Of a stretch of 64,000 nt of DNA, positions 39,568-47,491 are shown piece by piece; positions within the stretch are counted from its first letter, which is position 1, and every line of letters begins with the position of its first letter. A program made the translations under genes and the position numbers. The DNA is from Agrococcus baldri (GTDB lineage: Bacteria > Actinomycetota > Actinomycetes > Actinomycetales > Microbacteriaceae). Location: positions 558,001 through 622,000 of the forward strand of contig FOZN01000002.1 of the NCBI GenBank assembly GCA_900114805.1. Reading direction: 5' to 3'. Under the pieces are notes generated by a model that was given only the letters and a program-made list of their open reading frames with translations, ran no database searches and was not told the origin of the DNA.

Positions 39568-41073
39568 ATGACGACACCCACCACCAACGCCGTCGGCGCA
39601 CCGATCGCCAGCGACGCCCACTCGCAGACCGTCGGACCGGACGGCGCCATCGCGCTGACCGACCACTACCTGGTCGAGAAGCTCGCCCACTTCAACCGCG
39701 AGCGCGTTCCGGAGCGCGTGGTGCACGCCAAGGGCGGCGGCGCCTTCGGCACCTTCGTGGCCACGCACGACGTGTCGCAGTACACGAGGGCGGCGCTCTT
39801 CCAGCAGGGCGTCGAGACCGACATGCTCGCGCGCTTCTCGACCGTCGCCGGCGAGCAGGGCAGCCCCGACACGTGGCGCGACCCGCGCGGCTTCGCGCTG
39901 AAGTTCTACACCAGCGAGGGCAACTACGACCTGGTCGGCAACAACACGCCCGTCTTCTTCATCCGCGACGGCATCAAGTTCCCCGACTTCATCCACTCGC
40001 AGAAGCGCCTGCCGGGCTCGAACCTGCGCGACAACGACATGCAGTGGGACTTCTGGACCAACTCGCCCGAGTCGGCGCACCAGGTGACGTGGCTGATGGG
40101 CGACCGCGGCCTGCCGAAGAGCTGGCGCTTCATGGACGGCTTCGGCTCCCACACCTACCAGTGGATCAACGCCGAAGGCGAGCGCTTCTGGGTGAAGTAC
40201 CACTTCAAGAGCAACCAGGGCAACGACTACCTGCCGCAGGCCGAGGCCGACCAGCTCGCGGGCTCGGACGCCGACCACCACATCCGCGACCTCTACGAGG
40301 CGATCGAGCGCGAGGAGCACCCGAGCTGGTCGCTGCACGTGCAGGTCATGCCCTACGAGGATGCGAAGACCTACCGCTTCAACCCGTTCGACCTGACGAA
40401 GGTGTGGCCGCACGCCGACTACCCGCTCATCCCGGTCGGCACGATGACGCTCAACCGCAACCCCGAGAACTACTTCGCCGAGATCGAGCAGGCGGCGTTC
40501 TCGCCGGCCAACTTCGTGCCCGGCATCGCGGCCAGCCCCGACAAGATGCTGCAGGCGCGCATCTTCAGCTACGCCGACGCGCACCGCTACCGCATCGGCG
40601 TCAACCACACCGAGCTGCCCGTCAACCGCGCGCAGGCCGAGGTCAACAGCTACCACAAGGACGGCTCCATGCGGTACGGCTTCCGCCCGGCGTCGGCACC
40701 TGTCTACGCGCCGAACTCGTTCGGCGGACCGGCGGCGGATGCGGCTGCGGCCGGTGACGAGGCAGGGTGGCAGAACGACGGCGAGCTCGTGCGCGTCGCT
40801 CACACCCTGCACCCCGAGGACGACGACTTCGGCCAGCCCGGCACGCTCTACCGCGAGGTGTTCACCGACGCCGAGCGCGAGCGCATGATCGCGAACGTGA
40901 CCGGCCACGTCGGCGCCACGCGCATCCCCGAGATCCGCGCCCGCGCCATCCAGTACTGGAAGAACGTCGACGCCGAGCTCGGCGCGCGCGTCGAGGCCGG
41001 CCTCGCGCCGATCGACGAGCCGCGCACCGTGCTCGCGGGCGAGCCGGTGCCCGAGCCCGTCGGCGCGAAGTAG
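39568..41073 (+). CDS. katA: Monofunctional heme catalase
   Basis: The 501-residue clade-3-size catalase has the active-site segment [15 protein letters not shown] (His53), the distal Asn in [14 protein letters not shown], and the heme-Tyr region [14 protein letters not shown]. It dismutates hydrogen peroxide. It begins 161 bp after furA, with AGACGAAGAGGACGAGG upstream as the ribosome-binding region. Divergent or shared regulation with FurA is inferred. Confidence 0.97.
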   Translation: MTTPTTNAVGAPIASDAHSQTVGPDGAIALTDHYLVEKLAHFNRERVPERVVHAKGGGAFGTFVATHDVSQYTRAALFQQGVETDMLARFSTVAGEQGSPDTWRDPRGFALKFYTSEGNYDLVGNNTPVFFIRDGIKFPDFIHSQKRLPGSNLRDNDMQWDFWTNSPESAHQVTWLMGDRGLPKSWRFMDGFGSHTYQWINAEGERFWVKYHFKSNQGNDYLPQAEADQLAGSDADHHIRDLYEAIEREEHPSWSLHVQVMPYEDAKTYRFNPFDLTKVWPHADYPLIPVGTMTLNRNPENYFAEIEQAAFSPANFVPGIAASPDKMLQARIFSYADAHRYRIGVNHTELPVNRAQAEVNSYHKDGSMRYGFRPASAPVYAPNSFGGPAADAAAAGDEAGWQNDGELVRVAHTLHPEDDDFGQPGTLYREVFTDAERERMIANVTGHVGATRIPEIRARAIQYWKNVDAELGARVEAGLAPIDEPRTVLAGEPVPEPVGAK

Positions 41074-41094
41074 CGCTCGCCGGCTTCGCCAGAG

Positions 41095-41152
41095 CGACCC
41101 GTTCCGGCCTCGCCGACCCGGTGCACCGGGTCGCGGCAGCCGGAACGGGTCG
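41095..41152. repeat. Nested inverted repeats after katA
   Basis: An outer 14-bp stem (CGACCCGTTCCGGC 41095-41108, complement 41139-41152) encloses a 20-bp perfect palindrome (41114-41133, centre GGTGCACC). It begins 22 bp after the katA stop and likely terminates katA. Confidence 0.75.
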
Positions 41153-41160
41153 GCGAAGGA

Positions 41161-41232
41161 GCACGGCCCGCCGGGCCGCGGCACTGGCGTCGCAGGGGAG
41201 GCCCGACAGGGGCCTCCCCTCTCAAGCTCCAG
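41161..41232 (-). repeat. Two-hairpin intergenic repeat, copy C (alcohol dehydrogenase 3' end)
   Basis: On the minus strand: CTGGAGCTTGA (the end of the dehydrogenase gene), hairpin 1 (AGGGGAGGCCC/GGGCCTCCCCT, loop at 41205-41209), the spacer GCGACGCCAG, then a weaker hairpin 2 (CGGCCC/GGGCCG). The gene-end sequence and the spacer are nearly identical to copy B behind dnaA. Confidence 0.65.
41194..41220. terminator. Terminator between katA and the alcohol dehydrogenase
   Basis: An 11-bp perfect stem (41194-41204 with 41210-41220) lies directly beside the dehydrogenase stop at 41222; it is hairpin 1 of repeat copy C. Confidence 0.75.
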
Positions 41233-42244
41233 GGCGCAGCAGCACCTTGACGGCTCGCCGCTCGTCCATCGCCGCGTAGGCCTCCGCGGCCTGCTCGAGC
41301 GGCAGCTCGAGGTCGAAGACGGCGGATGCGTCGAGCTCGCCCGCGAGCACGGCCGGCACCAGCTCCGGCAGGTAGCGCACCACCGGCGCCATCCCGCCGC
41401 GCAGCCCGATGTTGTTCCGGAACGCGGTGCTCCACGGCACCTCGGTGCCGTGCGGCACCCCCACGAAGCCGACCGTCGCTCCCGGGCGGGCGACGCGGAA
41501 CGCGGTCAGCATCGACTCCTCGGTGCCCACGCACTCGAGCACCGCATCCGCCCCCACGCCGTCGGTCAGCGCGAGCACAGCCTCGACGGCGTCGTCGCCG
41601 CGCTCGGGCACGAGGTCGGTGGCGCCGAAGACCGTCGCGATGCGCTGCCGCTCGGGGTTGCGGCTGAGAGCGATGATGCGCTCAGCGCCCAGCCGCTGCG
41701 CCGACAGCACCCCGCACAGGCCCACGGCGCCGTCGCCGACGACCACGGCGGTCGAGCCGGGCGCGACGCCGGCCGAGACGGCCGCGTGGTAGCCGGTGGG
41801 CAGCACGTCGCTGAGCGCCAGCACCGCCGCGTGCCGCGCGGCGTCCGGTACCTCGTCGAGCACGAAGCAGGTGGCGTCGGCGTTCGTGACGCGCGTCAGC
41901 TCGGCCTGCCCGCTCGCGGTCATCGCCAGCTCGACGCAGCCCTGCGTCTGCCCGGCGAGGCAGTGCACACAGTGGCCGCAGCAGTGGTTGAAGGGCACGA
42001 TGACGAAGTCGCCCTCGCGCACGCGTTCGACACTGGCGCCCACCGCCTCCACGACGCCGATCGCCTCGTGGCCGATGGTGCGGGGCGGGCTCGCGGGGTT
42101 CGCGCCGCGGTAGGGCCACAGATCGGAGCCGCAGACGCAGCCCGCGACGACGCGCACGATCGCGTCGGTGGGCCGTTCGATGGATGGGTCGGCCCAGGTC
42201 TCGACGCGGACGTCGCCGGGCGCGTGCAGGATGGTCGCTCGCAT
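41222..42244 (-). CDS. Zinc-dependent alcohol dehydrogenase family protein
   Basis: The 340-residue medium-chain dehydrogenase has the catalytic zinc site (GCVCGSDLWPY and GHEAIG), the structural-zinc cysteine cluster CCGHCVHCLAGQTQGC, and the nucleotide-binding motif VVGDGAVGLCGVL. It oxidises an alcohol with NAD(P)+; the substrate is unknown. Its last residues GA-stop are encoded by the start of repeat copy C. Confidence 0.93.
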   Translation of the reverse strand: MRATILHAPGDVRVETWADPSIERPTDAIVRVVAGCVCGSDLWPYRGANPASPPRTIGHEAIGVVEAVGASVERVREGDFVIVPFNHCCGHCVHCLAGQTQGCVELAMTASGQAELTRVTNADATCFVLDEVPDAARHAAVLALSDVLPTGYHAAVSAGVAPGSTAVVVGDGAVGLCGVLSAQRLGAERIIALSRNPERQRIATVFGATDLVPERGDDAVEAVLALTDGVGADAVLECVGTEESMLTAFRVARPGATVGFVGVPHGTEVPWSTAFRNNIGLRGGMAPVVRYLPELVPAVLAGELDASAVFDLELPLEQAAEAYAAMDERRAVKVLLRPGA

Positions 42245-42274
42245 GGCTCCAGCGTGGCACGGCTCGGCAGCCCC

Positions 42275-42330
42275 GTCAGTGCAGGTTCGTCAGCGGGGGT
42301 TCGTCAGTGCAGTTTCGTCAGTGCAGGATC
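42275..42330. repeat. Four tandem 14-bp units at the 3' end of the DUF1851-like gene
   Basis: Four uninterrupted units: GTCAGTGCAGGTTC, GTCAGCGGGGGTTC, GTCAGTGCAGTTTC and GTCAGTGCAGGATC. The last holds the stop codon and final codons of the gene ending at 42318; the other three extend away from it downstream. A minisatellite-like array. Confidence 0.85.
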
Positions 42331-42878
42331 GGTCCCTGCCGGTCGAGCAGCGCCTCGATCGCAGCCAGTGCCGAGTGCAGCTCCAGCGCCTCGAGTGTCG
42401 GCGCAGCCTCGTCCGCGTGCCCCGGCAGATGCGCGAGCACCTCGTCGTACGCCGGCACGCCGAAGCGGGTCACCGCATCCGGGTACGGCGCCCAGTCGAA
42501 GGCGCGCGCCAGGTGCGCCGCCCCGTGCTTGGCCGTCAGCTGCACCAGCGTGCGCGGCCGCGAGCCGAGGCCGACGGCGCGGCGCTGGCGCAGCAGCAGC
42601 CCGGCGACCCCGCGGTCGGGCTCCCACAGCACCACGTCGGCGAGCGCCGTGACCATGATCGGCACCGCCGCGCCCTCGCCGATCATCTTGCCGAGCAGGT
42701 TGCCGACGCGCGCCTCGTAGGCGTGCGGGTCGATCAGCCGCACGAAGCCCTCGCCGAACGAGCCGTAGCCGTAGCGCTGCCAGAGCTCGACGATCTCCTC
42801 GGGCACGAGCCCCTCGTAGGCGTCGATCGTCGCCGCCTCCACCGGGGCGTGCGGCACGAAGTCGGGAATCTCGAGCAC
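42318..42878 (-). CDS. GAD-like/DUF1851 domain protein (immunity-protein-like)
   Basis: A 186-residue protein: the N-terminal VPEEIVELWQRYGYGSFGEGFVRLIDP is the hallmark of the GAD-like/DUF1851 family, which includes Tdi1-type immunity proteins against polymorphic toxins; the rest is a predicted alpha/beta domain. Start is GTG at 42878 with no strong ribosome-binding site. No toxin gene is adjacent, so an immunity role is only suggested. The gene's 3' end has been tandemly repeated. Confidence 0.7.
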   Translation of the reverse strand: MLEIPDFVPHAPVEAATIDAYEGLVPEEIVELWQRYGYGSFGEGFVRLIDPHAYEARVGNLLGKMIGEGAAVPIMVTALADVVLWEPDRGVAGLLLRQRRAVGLGSRPRTLVQLTAKHGAAHLARAFDWAPYPDAVTRFGVPAYDEVLAHLPGHADEAAPTLEALELHSALAAIEALLDRQGPILH

Positions 42879-42944
42879 CCATCGACCGTAGCGACCGATG
42901 GACGCCGCGTGCCAGGTGCGGCCGCACCGGCCGCGGGAGCCGAG

Positions 42945-44324
42945 CTACGGCAGGCGGTCGACCAGCTGCGATGCCACGCCCGTGTACGTGCCGGGCGTGA
43001 GCCGGCGCAGGCGCTCCTTGGCCGCATCCGAGATGTCGAGCCCGTCGACGAAGGCGACGAGCTCCGCCTGGCCGACCTTCTGCCCGCGGGTGAGCTCCTT
43101 GAGCTGCGCGTAGGGGTCGGCGATCGACGAGCTGCCGACGAGCACCTCGGCGCGGATGACCGTCTGGATCGCCTCGGCCAGCACCTCCCAGTTGCCCTCC
43201 AGCGCGGCGTCGAGCGCGGCATCCGACACCGCGATCTCCGAGAGCCCGCGCGTCAGGTTGTCGAGCGCGAGCAGCGAGTGACCGAGGGCGACGCCGATGT
43301 TGCGCTGCGTCGACGAGTCGGTGAGGTCGCGCTGCAGGCGGCTGGTGACGAGCGTCGCCGAGAGCGACTCGAGCAGCGCAGAGGCGATCTCGAGGTTGGC
43401 CTCGGCGTTCTCGAAGCGGATCGGGTTGATCTTGTGCGGCATGGTCGACGAGCCGGTGGCGCCGGCGACCGGGATCTGCGTGAACGTGCCGAGCATGATG
43501 TACGTCCACACGTCGGTCGCAAGGTTGTGCAGGATGCGCCCGGCGTGCGAGATGGCGCCGAACAGCTCGGCCTGCCAGTCGTGCGACTCGATCTGCGTCG
43601 TGAGCGGGTTCCAGGTGAGACCCAAGTGCTCCACGAAGGCGGATGCGGTGGCCGGCCAGTCGGCGCCCGGCTCGGCCACGACGTGGGCCGAGAAGGTGCC
43701 GGTGGCGCCGGCGAACTTGCCGAGCACCTCGACATCGCCGATGCGCTTCGCCTGCCGCTCGAGCCGCCAGGCGACCACCGCGAGCTCCTTGCCGAGCGTC
43801 GTGGGGGTGGCGGGCTGGCCGTGCGTGAGCGAGAGCATCGGGCGGTCGCGCTGCTCGAGCGCCAGCGCGCGCAGCCGGTCGATGACGCCGCGGAAGGCAG
43901 GCATCCACACCTCGTCGACCGCCGACTTGATCGTGAGCGCGTAGGAGAGGTTGTTGATGTCCTCGCTCGTGCAGGCGATGTGCACCGCCTCGGCCAGGCG
44001 CGAGAGCCCCTGCTGCTCGAGCCGGTCGCGCACGAGGTACTCGACCGCCTTCACGTCGTGCCGGGTGACGGCCTCCTTCTCGGCGAGCCAGTCGATCTGC
44101 TCCTGGCCGAACCCTGCCGCCCACTGCCGCAGCGCATCCGCCTCACCGTCTTCGACCGGTGTCGCGCCGAACAGCCGGTGCTCGGCGACCCACAGCAGCC
44201 ACTCCACCTCGACGTGCACGCGCGCGCGGTTGAGGCCGGCCTCCGAGAGGTGCTCGGCGAGGCCGGAGGTCTGCCGCTGGTAGCGGCCGTCGAGCGGCGA
44301 GAGGGGCTGGATGGGCAGAGGCAT
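42945..44324 (-). CDS. purB: Adenylosuccinate lyase
   Basis: The 459-residue fumarase-superfamily enzyme starts PIQPLSPLDGRYQRQTSGL and has the signature GSSTMPHKINPIRFENAEAN with the mobile catalytic-Ser loop, plus TSEDINNLSYAL and LTHGQPATPTTLGKE. It is the longer PurB form typical of proteobacteria and some actinobacteria. It acts at two steps of purine synthesis. Confidence 0.96.
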   Translation of the reverse strand: MPLPIQPLSPLDGRYQRQTSGLAEHLSEAGLNRARVHVEVEWLLWVAEHRLFGATPVEDGEADALRQWAAGFGQEQIDWLAEKEAVTRHDVKAVEYLVRDRLEQQGLSRLAEAVHIACTSEDINNLSYALTIKSAVDEVWMPAFRGVIDRLRALALEQRDRPMLSLTHGQPATPTTLGKELAVVAWRLERQAKRIGDVEVLGKFAGATGTFSAHVVAEPGADWPATASAFVEHLGLTWNPLTTQIESHDWQAELFGAISHAGRILHNLATDVWTYIMLGTFTQIPVAGATGSSTMPHKINPIRFENAEANLEIASALLESLSATLVTSRLQRDLTDSSTQRNIGVALGHSLLALDNLTRGLSEIAVSDAALDAALEGNWEVLAEAIQTVIRAEVLVGSSSIADPYAQLKELTRGQKVGQAELVAFVDGLDISDAAKERLRRLTPGTYTGVASQLVDRLP

Positions 44325-44333
44325 GGGGCTCCT

Positions 44334-44846
44334 TCAGGGGCGCATGGCGGGCTGGATCTGGCGGAACAGCCTGCCGACGGCGGTCTCGATCTGGTGCAGG
44401 ACGGTGCCGAAGAACGCGTCCTCCGAGTAGTAGGGGTCCGGCACGTCCTGACCGGTGGCGTCGGGGTCGAACGAGAGCAGCAGCCGGATCTTCGAGTGCT
44501 GCTCGTCGGTGCGGGCGAGCGAGCGCAGCGCCCGCTCCTGGCCGCGGTCGAACGCGATCACGAGGTCGAACGAGTCGAGCCACTGCGCGCTGAACTGCTT
44601 GGCGCGGTGGGCGCTCGCCTCGTAGCCGGCGTCGGTGAGCGCGATGAGGGTGCGCGGGTCGGCGGTCTCGCCCACGTGGTACTCGCTGATGCCGGCGCTG
44701 GCGACCAGCAGCCGGTCGGCGACGCCGTGCTTCTTCGCGAGGTGCTCGAAGACCGCCTGGGCCATCGGGGAGCGGCAGATGTTGCCGGTGCAGACGAAGC
44801 AGACGCGGAAGCGCGTCGCATCGGCGAACTCCCGGTCGATGGTCAC
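44334..44846 (-). CDS. Low-molecular-weight protein tyrosine phosphatase
   Basis: The 170-residue protein has the P-loop CTGNICRS (Cys19-Arg25) followed by PMAQAVFE, and the acid motif DVPDPYYSED near the C-terminus. It dephosphorylates tyrosine residues; in actinobacteria such enzymes act in envelope or secreted signalling. Start is GTG at 44846; the gene ends 9 bp before purB begins. Confidence 0.93.
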   Translation of the reverse strand: MTIDREFADATRFRVCFVCTGNICRSPMAQAVFEHLAKKHGVADRLLVASAGISEYHVGETADPRTLIALTDAGYEASAHRAKQFSAQWLDSFDLVIAFDRGQERALRSLARTDEQHSKIRLLLSFDPDATGQDVPDPYYSEDAFFGTVLHQIETAVGRLFRQIQPAMRP

Positions 44847-44987
44847 GACACCATTCTGGCGCACCGCCGCCGCGCACGCCGGTCGAGCCGCCTGGAGTGC
44901 CGCATCGAGTCCCGCTCTCCACAGCCCGCGCGTGCAGCAGCGCGGCGATGCGCGCTCCGGTGCCATCGTCCCCGCAGGAGGTGGACC

Positions 44988-45296
44988 ATGACGATGACGG
45001 ATGCGGCTGCCGCAGCCGCGCAGGCCGCCGCGGCTGCCGCGCAGCTCGAGGCGGCGCAGGCGGCGGCTCGGCGGGCGAGCGCGGTGGCGGAGGCGCACGA
45101 TGCGATCCGTGCGGTGCAGCGGGCGGTGCGGGCGCTCGAGGACGCGGCAGAGCTGGTGGTGCTGCGCGGGCAGGAGGGCTGGCTCGGTCCGGCGCGCGAC
45201 GCGTTCGACGCTCGCGGCGAGCGAGCGCGGTCGAGGGTGCTCGCCGAGGTCGACCAGCTGCGGCTGCTGGCCCTCGCCATCGAGGGGGCGCTGTGA
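44988..45296 (+). CDS. WXG100-like small helical protein
   Basis: A 102-residue protein, almost entirely helical and Ala-rich (residues 5-35), with the motif GWLGPARDAFDA at residues 64-75: Trp65-x-Gly67 followed by A..AF is the WXG100 turn. The usual length (about 100) fits, but the motif is nearer the C-terminus than in canonical ESX substrates. The ATG has CAGGAGGTG upstream. It overlaps the hydrolase gene (GTGA), so the two are made together. No type VII secretion genes are in this window. Confidence 0.7.
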   Translation: MTMTDAAAAAAQAAAAAAQLEAAQAAARRASAVAEAHDAIRAVQRAVRALEDAAELVVLRGQEGWLGPARDAFDARGERARSRVLAEVDQLRLLALAIEGAL

Positions 45297-46747
45297 GCGG
45301 GTTCAGCGGCGCTGGGGGCGCATTCGGCGCTGCGCAGGCGTGGGATCCGACGGCTACCGGTGCCGCGGTCGCGCGGCTGGGCGAGGCTCGCGAGGGGGCG
45401 AACCGTGCGGTGCTCGCCCTGCGCTCGGCACCCGATCTGGCGGTGGCACCGGCGCCCGGCGTGAGCCTGACGGGGCTCCGGGCCTGCGGCGCCGAGCTCG
45501 ACGCGCGTGCGGCCGCCGCGCAGGCGCTGCAGCTCGAGCTCGAGGACCTGCAGCGCGACACGTGGCTCGCGGGCCGGTCGTATGAGTGGGCGTCGGATGC
45601 GGTGCGCGGCCTGATCGAGCAGGTGGCGGGCAGCGTCGCCTACGCGCTGGGCGCCGCGGTCCGCACCGCGGCGCTCGCGGCGGCCCCGTGGGCGGTGGCG
45701 ATCGGACTGGTCGTGGTGCCGCTGGCGGCGAAGCTGCTGCTGATGCACCCGGAGCTGCTCGCGAGCCTCACCCAGCGCGCGGCGGCCGCGGGCACGAACC
45801 TCGGCCGCTTCCTGGAGGACACCTCTGCCTTCTGGGAGCGCACGGGCGAGGTGCTGATGGCGAACCCGGCGTTCACGGCCGCGCTCGCGCTCGCGATCGA
45901 GTCGAGTGACGAGGCGCTCGCGGGGCTGCTCGGCATCCCGCTCCCGCTGGCGAACAGCGTCGAGTCTCGGATCGGGGACGACGAGGTGCTGGGCCTGCTG
46001 GCGCTCTCGGCGGCGGGCGGCGCGGGGCTGCTGAGCGGCGGCGGCCGCGTGCAGGCGGTCTTCTCGCGGCCGGTGGCGCCTCCGAGCGAGCCGGTGACGG
46101 AGCCTGCGCAGGCGATGCGCATCATCCTCGAGCAGGACGAGCAGGTGACGATCGCCGAGTACGCGATGCCCGACGGCTCCACCCGCTACCAGGTGTTCGT
46201 GCGCGGCACTGAGACGGTCGCGCCCTCCGGCTCCTCCGGCCTCGACATGCGCGCGAACCTCGAGAACACCGGGGCGGCGGGCAGTCAGCTGCACGGCTCC
46301 GACGCCGCGGTCGCCGAGGCGATGCGGGAGGCGGGCATCGGGCCGGGCGACGCGGTCGACCTGTTCGGCTTCTCGCAGGGCGCCGGCGCGGTCGCGAACG
46401 TGGCGGCATCGGGCCAGTTCCGCGTCGAGAACGCGCTGCTGGTCGGAGGACCGGTCGGCGGCGCGGAGATCCCGCCGCAGACCGCGGTGCTCAGCATCGC
46501 CCACGAGGGCGACATCGTGCCGGCGCTCGACGGCTGGGCCGACGGCGAGGGCGTGCAGACGACCGTGATCGAGAGCGCCGGCGGCCACGGGAGCGGCCCG
46601 CTCGCACGGCATTCCGGAGAGGAGTACGTCGACACCCTCGATCGGCTCGACGACTTCGCGGGCGACGCCTGGCTGGCGCGCATCGAGGCGGCCACCGCCG
46701 GCGGGGAGCCGATATCCGGCGTCGGCGTGCACCTGCGGCGCCGCTAG
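45293..46747 (+). CDS. Alpha/beta-hydrolase-like protein with N-terminal helical region
   Basis: The 484-residue protein has an N-terminal helical part (about 20-115, with LELEDLQRDTWLAG and YEWASDAVRGL), a hydrophobic segment (about 118-151) and a C-terminal hydrolase domain (about 280-484). There the nucleophile elbow GFSQG (Ser361), Asp407 in AHEGDIVP and His432/His440 form a plausible catalytic triad. A secreted or membrane lipase/esterase resembling PE-PPE-type hydrolases is inferred. GTG start overlaps the WXG100-like gene. Confidence 0.75.
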   Translation: MSGFSGAGGAFGAAQAWDPTATGAAVARLGEAREGANRAVLALRSAPDLAVAPAPGVSLTGLRACGAELDARAAAAQALQLELEDLQRDTWLAGRSYEWASDAVRGLIEQVAGSVAYALGAAVRTAALAAAPWAVAIGLVVVPLAAKLLLMHPELLASLTQRAAAAGTNLGRFLEDTSAFWERTGEVLMANPAFTAALALAIESSDEALAGLLGIPLPLANSVESRIGDDEVLGLLALSAAGGAGLLSGGGRVQAVFSRPVAPPSEPVTEPAQAMRIILEQDEQVTIAEYAMPDGSTRYQVFVRGTETVAPSGSSGLDMRANLENTGAAGSQLHGSDAAVAEAMREAGIGPGDAVDLFGFSQGAGAVANVAASGQFRVENALLVGGPVGGAEIPPQTAVLSIAHEGDIVPALDGWADGEGVQTTVIESAGGHGSGPLARHSGEEYVDTLDRLDDFAGDAWLARIEAATAGGEPISGVGVHLRRR

Positions 46748-46768
46748 GTCACGCAGGGCAAGACGGGA

Positions 46769-46786
46769 CTTGCCTTGCGAGGCAAG
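46769..46786. promoter_or_regulatory. Inverted repeat upstream of hicA
   Basis: CTTGCCT and AGGCAAG (7 bp, loop TTGC/GCG region 46776-46779) lie 19 bp upstream of hicA and may be the HicB operator. Confidence 0.5.
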
Positions 46787-46804
46787 GGGGGAGTGACTAC
46801 GCTG

Positions 46805-47014
46805 ATGAAGCCGCAGAAGACGAAGGATGTGACCAAGCACCTGCGGTCGCTCGGCTGGGTGCTCCTGCGGGACGCAAAGGGCAGCCACGAGATCTGGGGC
46901 CTGCCTGATGAGTCGGTCAAGCATCCGATTCCCGCCGGCCACAAGGAAGTATCCGGTGGGGTGCTCAGTCAGCTGAAGCGCAAGGGCGTCCCGATCCCGA
47001 GGGCCTGGCAGTAG
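46805..47014 (+). CDS. hicA: HicA-like type II toxin
   Basis: A 69-residue dsRBD-like mRNA interferase: KDVTKHLRSLGWVLLRDAKGSHEIW holds the catalytic His28 (GSHEIW, in place of the common GSHHQF) and KHPIPAGHKEVSGGVLSQLKR the DNA/RNA-facing tail. It cleaves mRNA when HicB is lost. ATG at 46805 is chosen over the GTG at 46793 because family members start close to the KxxxV helix. Confidence 0.88.
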   Translation: MKPQKTKDVTKHLRSLGWVLLRDAKGSHEIWGLPDESVKHPIPAGHKEVSGGVLSQLKRKGVPIPRAWQ

Positions 47015-47026
47015 GAGGGAGAGGCC

Positions 47027-47434
47027 ATGATTGCCAAACGAACGCTGCGGGTGGACGCGCACCGCGAAGGCCGGTGGTGGGTGTTCGAGATGCCCGAGAT
47101 CGAGGCCGGCGGCCAGGCCGCCTCGTTCGCTGAACTCGCACGGGAGGCCCAGGGCGCGGCTGCGGCCTACCTCGACGTCACCCCCGACTCCATCGACGTC
47201 GATGTGCACGTGCAGGGCCTCGACGACGCGCTCCGGACATGGGCGGACGGCGAGGCAGCCGAGGCTCGCGCCCGCGCGGCGCAAGCCGCAGCTGCAGCCC
47301 AGAAGCGCGACGCGATCGTCACGCTCACCCAGCGCTACGGGCTCAGCGCGATCGACGCCGGCAGGGTCGTCGGCATCAGCAAGCAGCGGGTCTACCAACT
47401 CATCGGCGCGAAGGGCAACCGGGAGCGTCGTTGA
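47027..47434 (+). CDS. hicB: HicB-like antitoxin with C-terminal HTH
   Basis: A 135-residue protein: an N-terminal partial RNase H-fold HicB domain (GRWWVFEMPEIEAGGQAASF) that neutralises HicA, and a C-terminal HTH (LSAIDAGRVVGISKQRVYQLIG) for operator binding. GGAGGGAGAGG precedes the ATG, 12 bp after hicA. Order toxin-antitoxin is usual for hicAB. Confidence 0.85.
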   Translation: MIAKRTLRVDAHREGRWWVFEMPEIEAGGQAASFAELAREAQGAAAAYLDVTPDSIDVDVHVQGLDDALRTWADGEAAEARARAAQAAAAAQKRDAIVTLTQRYGLSAIDAGRVVGISKQRVYQLIGAKGNRERR

Positions 47435-47440
47435 CGACGC

Positions 47441-47491
47441 GCTTGCGCTCACCGCTCGCGCGGACGCCGCTTGCGCTCACCGCTCGCGCGG
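47441..47491. repeat. Direct repeat at the 3' end of the holin-like gene
   Basis: A 23-bp unit beginning GCTTGCGCTCACCGCTCGCG occurs at 47441-47463 and, identically, at 47469-47491. The second copy spans the stop codon (47477-47479) and last codons of the holin-like gene; the first lies downstream of it, just after hicB. Confidence 0.85.
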
